A stretch of DNA of 14,404 nt, taken from assembly GCA_946482325.1 (NCBI GenBank), contig CAMLRA010000099.1, forward strand, positions 1-14,404. Direction: 5' to 3'. The number at the start of each line of letters is the position of its first letter. The stretch's first letter is position 1. Made by a program: the position numbers and the translations under genes. Below the pieces are notes generated by a model. That model searched no databases and was not told the origin of the DNA. It saw only the letters and a list, made by a program, of their open reading frames with translations. This DNA is from an uncultured Chromatiaceae bacterium. Its GTDB lineage: Bacteria; Pseudomonadota; Gammaproteobacteria; Enterobacterales; Alteromonadaceae. Shown here one piece after another: positions 9,584 to 14,404 of the stretch.

Positions 9584-9940
9584 ATGTTTAGAAATTTCCT
9601 AGGGGGTTTATTCTGTGGCTTGGCGGTCTGTCCAATGCTGCAGGCGCAGCAAAAACCTTTATGGTTTCGCCCTCCGGAAGCGCCATCTTATTATGTTGTG
9701 CCTGTCGGCGCGGCGCAGCGGGTCCAACTGAATGGTCAGCCAGTATTATTGGCATTTTCACCGGATAGCCGCCAGCTGGCGATTGCCAGCATGACGGATA
9801 CTGGTCGCACCAACGAATTTGGGCCAGTGCGGGCTGCTGAGCTGACAGCAATCTCCACGCAGCAACACTACAGTTCAAGCAGACTTGCTAATCAGTCGAC
9901 ATGGTTCGTTGTTTCAACGCTCGCGGGAAGCACGGTCTAG
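9584..9940 (+). CDS. Small exported protein of unknown family
   Basis: From ATG 9584 the protein has 118 residues. AGGA lies 8 bases upstream, whereas the ATG at 9575 overlaps that ribosome site. It begins with a clear signal peptide (FRNFLGGLFCGLAVCPML, cleavage after about residue 21, LQA-QQ). The mature part starts QKPLWFRPPEAPSYYVVPVG and contains PVLLAFSPDSRQLAIAS, reminiscent of one blade of a TolB or WD40-type beta-propeller but far too short to be one. The C-terminal third is polar and shows no motif. Its last 27 bases overlap the end of the convergent gene at 9914-10237. I do not recognise it. It may be the surviving 5' part of a longer gene or a genuine small periplasmic protein. 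Confidence 0.5.
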   Translation: MFRNFLGGLFCGLAVCPMLQAQQKPLWFRPPEAPSYYVVPVGAAQRVQLNGQPVLLAFSPDSRQLAIASMTDTGRTNEFGPVRAAELTAISTQQHYSSSRLANQSTWFVVSTLAGSTV

Positions 9941-10237
9941 CTGCATCAACCGGAACAGCAGATCGATGCGCCGGTTGGTTTTTTTCCGCTCCGCCATCAC
10001 GATACCGTGAACACATACATAAGCCGCGTATGCCCAGCCTAGCACCATCACAGCGCCTGCATCTAACGCGAGAAATTGCCGGCAAAGCGCGTAGACCAGC
10101 AGCGGTAATCCAATCTGTACTATGTCACTGACTTGCAGATGCTGGGCACCAAGCCGTTGATATTCATCAAGTAACTTTTGTCGGTGCAGCATTTCTTCAT
10201 ATTCGAGGCTGGCTTTTAGCTGGTTTGCTGAATCCAT
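9914..10237 (-). CDS. Small two-TM membrane protein of unknown function
   Basis: From ATG 10237 (AGGGAG 6-7 bases upstream) the protein has 107 residues. A charged, probably helical N-terminal part (about 1-38, rich in Glu, Gln, Leu) is followed by two membrane segments (about 40-59 and 62-83, the second containing VMVLGWAYAAYVCVHGIV). A strongly basic amphipathic tail (ERKKTNRRIDLLFRLMQL) ends it. The frame could open six codons earlier at TTG, but the ribosome site favours the ATG. It begins 26 bases after the M20 peptidase stop on the same strand, so it is likely the last gene of that operon. I cannot assign a role. The tail could lie along the membrane or bind a partner. Confidence 0.7.
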   Translation of the reverse strand: MDSANQLKASLEYEEMLHRQKLLDEYQRLGAQHLQVSDIVQIGLPLLVYALCRQFLALDAGAVMVLGWAYAAYVCVHGIVMAERKKTNRRIDLLFRLMQLDRASRER

Positions 10238-10263
10238 GTTGTTCTCCCTGAACAAACGTTAAC

Positions 10264-11835
10264 TTAATAAAGGGTGCGCAGCAGGCGCACCAGAGTTTGA
10301 ACGCCATCGACATAATGGCCAACCCGCAGGTTTTCGTCGAAACTGTGCTGATTATTATCAGCATTGACCAAGGGTAAAATCACAAAGGGCACCTGCAGCG
10401 CACTGACTAATTGCGCGGTTGGCAGACTGCCGCCCATCATGCGGATCCGTACGCCCCGGCGGCCATCCTGTTGCAGCACCGCATACACCCAGTTACCGAG
10501 CTTTGAATCCATCGGTGTGCGCGCTGCATCGCCGCCAGCGCCCGCAGTCAATGAGGCTATTTTTGGGTATTTCGCACGCTCAGCAGCTGTCGGTTCGCCC
10601 TGAGTCAAATACCAGCCCTGCGCTTTGATATGGCGCTCAATTAAGGCGGTTAGATAAGCAGAATCAGCTTCAGGCGTGGTGCGCAGGTCCAGTTCTGCCA
10701 CCGCCTGATGCGGAATAATATTGGCAGCTTTGTCACCGACTGCGGCCGCTTGCATGCCGCGGATATTTAACGACGGATATTGCAGCGCTTCCTGATAACT
10801 GTGGCCAACCGCATCTGGACCGGCAATGCCGGTGCGCTGACGCAGCGCCGATTCGTCATCCGGCACTTCAGCCAGTGCCTGCCGCTCCGCCGCACTGAGC
10901 TTCACCGTCTCGTAATAACCCGCAACAGTCACCCGGCCATTGTCATCTTTCATACTGGCCAGCAAAGTCGCCAGCCGCTGCGCCGGATTTGGCACATAAT
11001 TGCCATAATGACCGCTGTGCAAGGGTGCTTTAGGTCCATAGACTGTCAGTGTCAAACTGGTAGCGCCACGATTGCCAAACACCAGCGTCGGTTGATGACT
11101 CGGGTGCTGCGGCCCGTCGAGAATAATCAGGCCATCGCTGTGCAGCAACGATGCATGGGTTTTGGCTATTGCATTTATCGTCGGAGAGCCCTTTTCTTCT
11201 TCACTGTCGAGTAACACTTTGACATGAAAAGCCGGTCTTTGGCCTGCGGCCTTTAACGCGTCAAAAGCCGCCAGCAACATCATGATCGGGCCTTTGTCGT
11301 CTGCTGCGGCGCGGGCGAACACCCGCAACTCGGTATCCAGCGGGTTCTGCTGCAGCAATGCGGTATCGACCTGTAGCCAGTCGCCGGCGCTGCTCCGCTT
11401 TTTCACCACGGCTTGCCAGGGGCTGGGTTGTGCCCACTGCTCTGGCAACACTGGCTGACCATCGAAATGCAGATAAAACAATAAAGTAGGTACATCCTGC
11501 TGTGCACTGCGATACTGCGCGAACAGCAGCGGTTTGCCCTGATTCGCCAGTTGCTGCGTCACAAAACCCCGGCGCTGAAAAGCCGCACTCAGCCAGTCCG
11601 CATTGCTCTGGATATCTGCCGCATTCACTGCATCATTCGGCAATGCCAGCAGTTGAAAATACTCGGCAAAACTGCGCTGCGCCGCTTGTACTATATGCTT
11701 GTCAGCGGGAAGCCCGGCACTGACAACTTGTGGCTGTTCGGGCCCGGTGGCTGCCGGAGCCTGCGCACAGACACTGGCGCCCAATACTGCGACGCCAAGG
11801 GTAAAGAGCATCTGTGAAATACGGATTTGCTGCAT
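10264..11835 (-). CDS. Exported M20-family zinc metallopeptidase (carnosinase/PepV-like)
   Basis: The 523-residue protein has a signal peptide (about 1-25, ending CAQA). M20 active-site elements are visible in order: His123 and Asp125 in YLHFDGQ, bridging Asp179 in AADDKGP, general base Glu213 and ligand Glu214 in DSEEEKGS, Asp240 in IILDGP, and the final His497 in NNQHSFDE. LHSGHYGN (272-279) marks the lid/dimerisation domain with the substrate-contacting His found in carnosinase-type members. Such enzymes cut dipeptides or trim exposed N- or C-termini with two zinc ions. The signal peptide indicates action in the periplasm or outside. The ribosome site (TGAGG, about 10 bases before the ATG) overlaps the stop codon of the PspC-like gene, which suggests translational coupling. 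A two-TM protein gene follows 26 bases downstream. Confidence 0.93.
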   Translation of the reverse strand: MQQIRISQMLFTLGVAVLGASVCAQAPAATGPEQPQVVSAGLPADKHIVQAAQRSFAEYFQLLALPNDAVNAADIQSNADWLSAAFQRRGFVTQQLANQGKPLLFAQYRSAQQDVPTLLFYLHFDGQPVLPEQWAQPSPWQAVVKKRSSAGDWLQVDTALLQQNPLDTELRVFARAAADDKGPIMMLLAAFDALKAAGQRPAFHVKVLLDSEEEKGSPTINAIAKTHASLLHSDGLIILDGPQHPSHQPTLVFGNRGATSLTLTVYGPKAPLHSGHYGNYVPNPAQRLATLLASMKDDNGRVTVAGYYETVKLSAAERQALAEVPDDESALRQRTGIAGPDAVGHSYQEALQYPSLNIRGMQAAAVGDKAANIIPHQAVAELDLRTTPEADSAYLTALIERHIKAQGWYLTQGEPTAAERAKYPKIASLTAGAGGDAARTPMDSKLGNWVYAVLQQDGRRGVRIRMMGGSLPTAQLVSALQVPFVILPLVNADNNQHSFDENLRVGHYVDGVQTLVRLLRTLY

Positions 11836-11847
11836 GTTTTCTCAACC

Positions 11848-12125
11848 TCAGGGCTTTGAGTTGGTAATTTCAGTGATTTTTTCGCCCGGACTCAGCGAAG
11901 CCATGGTCATTGCAGCGTTCGGCCGCAACATCGCGATGGCCTGTCCCTTATCAATCGCTAAGCTCAGGCCACCGGAGACAACACTGAGCCCCTGCCATAA
12001 CTGCCGCACTGATCGTAGCTCCCAGCCGATAGCATCAGACATACCGCCGCATACGCCCGCCAATGCCCGCCAATGCCCGCCAATGCCCGCTGTGACAGCA
12101 AAGCCGGTTTATGGTTTCCCTGCAT
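11848..12125 (-). pseudogene. PspC-domain-like small gene, frameshifted by a 10-bp tandem repeat
   Basis: ATG 12125 has an excellent ribosome site (AGGGA, 7 bases upstream) and starts MQGNHKPALLSQRALAG. In the present sequence the frame then goes wrong inside three tandem decamers and stops at 11964 after 53 residues. Removing two copies (20 bp) joins this start to a second frame, giving one 85-residue protein: QRALAGVCGGMSDAIGW followed by ELRSVRQLW. That matches the PspC domain signature GVCGGhaexxGW..xxVRxLW. The following membrane segment (LSVVSGGLSLAI) is shorter and less hydrophobic than in classical PspC. The intact stop at 11848 lies 12 bases before the M20 peptidase ATG. PspC proteins belong to the membrane-stress (phage shock) response, and a role for this short divergent version is not known. 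It may be a dead gene, a phase-variable one, or a repeat-count error. Confidence 0.7.
12061..12090. repeat. Three perfect tandem copies of a 10-bp unit within the PspC-like gene
   Basis: The plus-strand unit CAATGCCCGC occurs three times without a mismatch, and CGCCCGC in the adjacent 12054-12060 is a partial fourth copy. On the coding (minus) strand the unit encodes part of RALAG. Because 10 is not a multiple of 3, each added or lost copy changes the reading frame. Counts of 1, 4, 7 keep the gene open, whereas 2 or 3 close it. Slipped-strand mispairing can change such counts. Confidence 0.95.
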
Positions 12126-12191
12126 CAGTGCTTCCCTCACTGAAAAAGTCCACATTAACATAATTTAAAAGCGTACAGTTCAGCTGTGATC

Positions 12192-12207
12192 AGCAAGTAC
12201 GCTCCCG
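12192..12207 (-). promoter_or_regulatory. Possible sigma54-type promoter of the PspC-like/M20 operon
   Basis: On the minus strand CGGGAGCGTACTTGCT has the GG-N10-GC core and a perfect TTGCT -12 block, but the -24 block matches poorly (CGGGAGC against TGGCACG). The predicted transcript start lies about 57 bases before the ATG at 12125. The E. coli psp operon is sigma54-dependent, which makes the coincidence worth noting. A match of this quality is expected about ten times by chance in a window this size, counting both strands. Confidence 0.2.
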
Positions 12208-12396
12208 CCAACTGGCATGACAGGCAGGCAGATCTGACTGACGCGGCAGTTAAAACCAGACAGCGGCTCCAGGTCTGCTGAGTGATTCCATCCGTCTTGT
12301 TAACTTTGTGCTCACTTTCCAATCTGAACAAACCGAAGGTCATTTTTGTCTTTGCATCAACCCCTCTTGCGCTTTTTTCTAAATCGATTAAGATTC

Positions 12397-12405
12397 TGCT
12401 ATACA
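12397..12405 (+). promoter_or_regulatory. Extended -10 element, candidate amylosucrase promoter
   Basis: TGCTATACA fits the extended -10 pattern TGnTATAAT at 7 of 8 fixed positions, counting TATACA as 5 of 6 if the last base is relaxed and 4 of 6 if strict. It lies about 108 bases before the ATG. No good -35 is found 16-18 bases upstream, which an extended -10 can tolerate. Confidence 0.3.
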
Positions 12406-12432
12406 CCAAGACAAAACCGGTGTAGTACTAAT

Positions 12433-12446
12433 GCAAAACGATTGGC
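12433..12446 (+). promoter_or_regulatory. Possible LacI/GalR-type operator before amylosucrase
   Basis: GCAAAACGATTGGC is an imperfect palindrome centred on CG (4 of 6 positions symmetrical), the layout typical of LacI/GalR-family sites. It lies about 30 bases downstream of the candidate -10, where a repressor could block transcription. Sucrose genes are often under LacI-type control, but no regulator gene is in the window. Confidence 0.2.
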
Positions 12447-12513
12447 GGACCTGCAGTCTGCATCGTCAAACCATCAACAAAAAACAGAGCCGCCGAGGCC
12501 AGGACCAGACGAA

Positions 12514-14404
<1,891 letters not shown>

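Larger units (their letters stand above)
12126..12513. other. Gene-free divergent region between the PspC-like operon and amylosucrase
   Basis: This 388-base stretch must hold promoters for both directions. Besides the weak promoter and operator candidates listed separately, I see no RNA gene or strong terminator. An 84-codon minus-strand frame here (12155-12409) starts only at TTG/GTG without a ribosome site and looks non-coding. Confidence 0.6.

Noticed and set aside
10780..11214. 144-codon plus-strand frame
   Set aside because: It lies wholly inside the M20 peptidase on the other strand, and its translation looks like shadow sequence.
12061..12090. CRISPR array or attachment-site repeats
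   Set aside because: The units are 10 bp, directly abutting without spacers, and within a coding sequence. No integrase or cas genes are present.
11699..12163. 154-codon plus-strand frame opposite the peptidase 5' end and the PspC-like gene
   Set aside because: It is antisense to two supported coding regions, has no ribosome site or recognisable motif, and runs through the decamers. It is open because of the base composition of the real genes.
12155..12409. 84-codon minus-strand frame upstream of the PspC-like gene
   Set aside because: It has only TTG/GTG starts, no ribosome site and no family resemblance, and it overlaps the likely promoter region.

Overview
The window looks like chromosomal DNA of a free-living, aerobic, moderately GC-rich gammaproteobacterium. 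The gene mix (exported subtilisin with a PA insert, exported amidohydrolase, exported M20 peptidase, KatG, amylosucrase) suggests an Alteromonadales or Rheinheimera/Alishewanella-like organism. That placement is inference from gene content, not a database result. I see no phage genes, transposases, CRISPR arrays, rRNA or tRNA.

Layout, left to right. (1) The 5' end of an exported Gly/Asn-rich protein on the minus strand, cut by the left edge. (2) A secreted S8 subtilase (minus) with a clear terminator, and upstream of it a small helix-hairpin-helix protein of the Cdd1/'mitomycin resistance' type. (3) A plus-strand run: exported metal-dependent amidohydrolase, Tat-exported lipoprotein-like intradiol dioxygenase homologue, terminator, then an EamA/DMT permease. 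(4) A bidirectional terminator where the permease meets katG (minus). (5) A divergent promoter region with a 19-bp palindrome between katG and a small exported orphan protein. (6) A minus-strand set: PspC-like gene, exported M20 metallopeptidase, and a two-TM small protein. (7) An amylosucrase (plus) lacking only its last residues at the right edge.

Many of the products are exported, including two proteases/peptidases, an amidohydrolase and the ring-cleavage enzyme homologue. This fits a scavenger of polymers and peptides, but the genes do not form one pathway. KatG handles peroxide, and amylosucrase turns sucrose into an alpha-glucan and fructose.

The most striking observation is the PspC-like gene at 11848-12125. 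Its N-terminal coding region carries three tandem copies of a 10-bp unit. With one copy the gene reads as an intact 85-residue protein with the PspC signature GVCGG...GW...VR.LW. With three copies (+20 bp) the frame is lost. This is either a recent pseudogene or a slipped-strand (phase-variable) switch, and it sits directly ahead of a probably translationally coupled peptidase gene. I see no large undescribed defence or mobile system.
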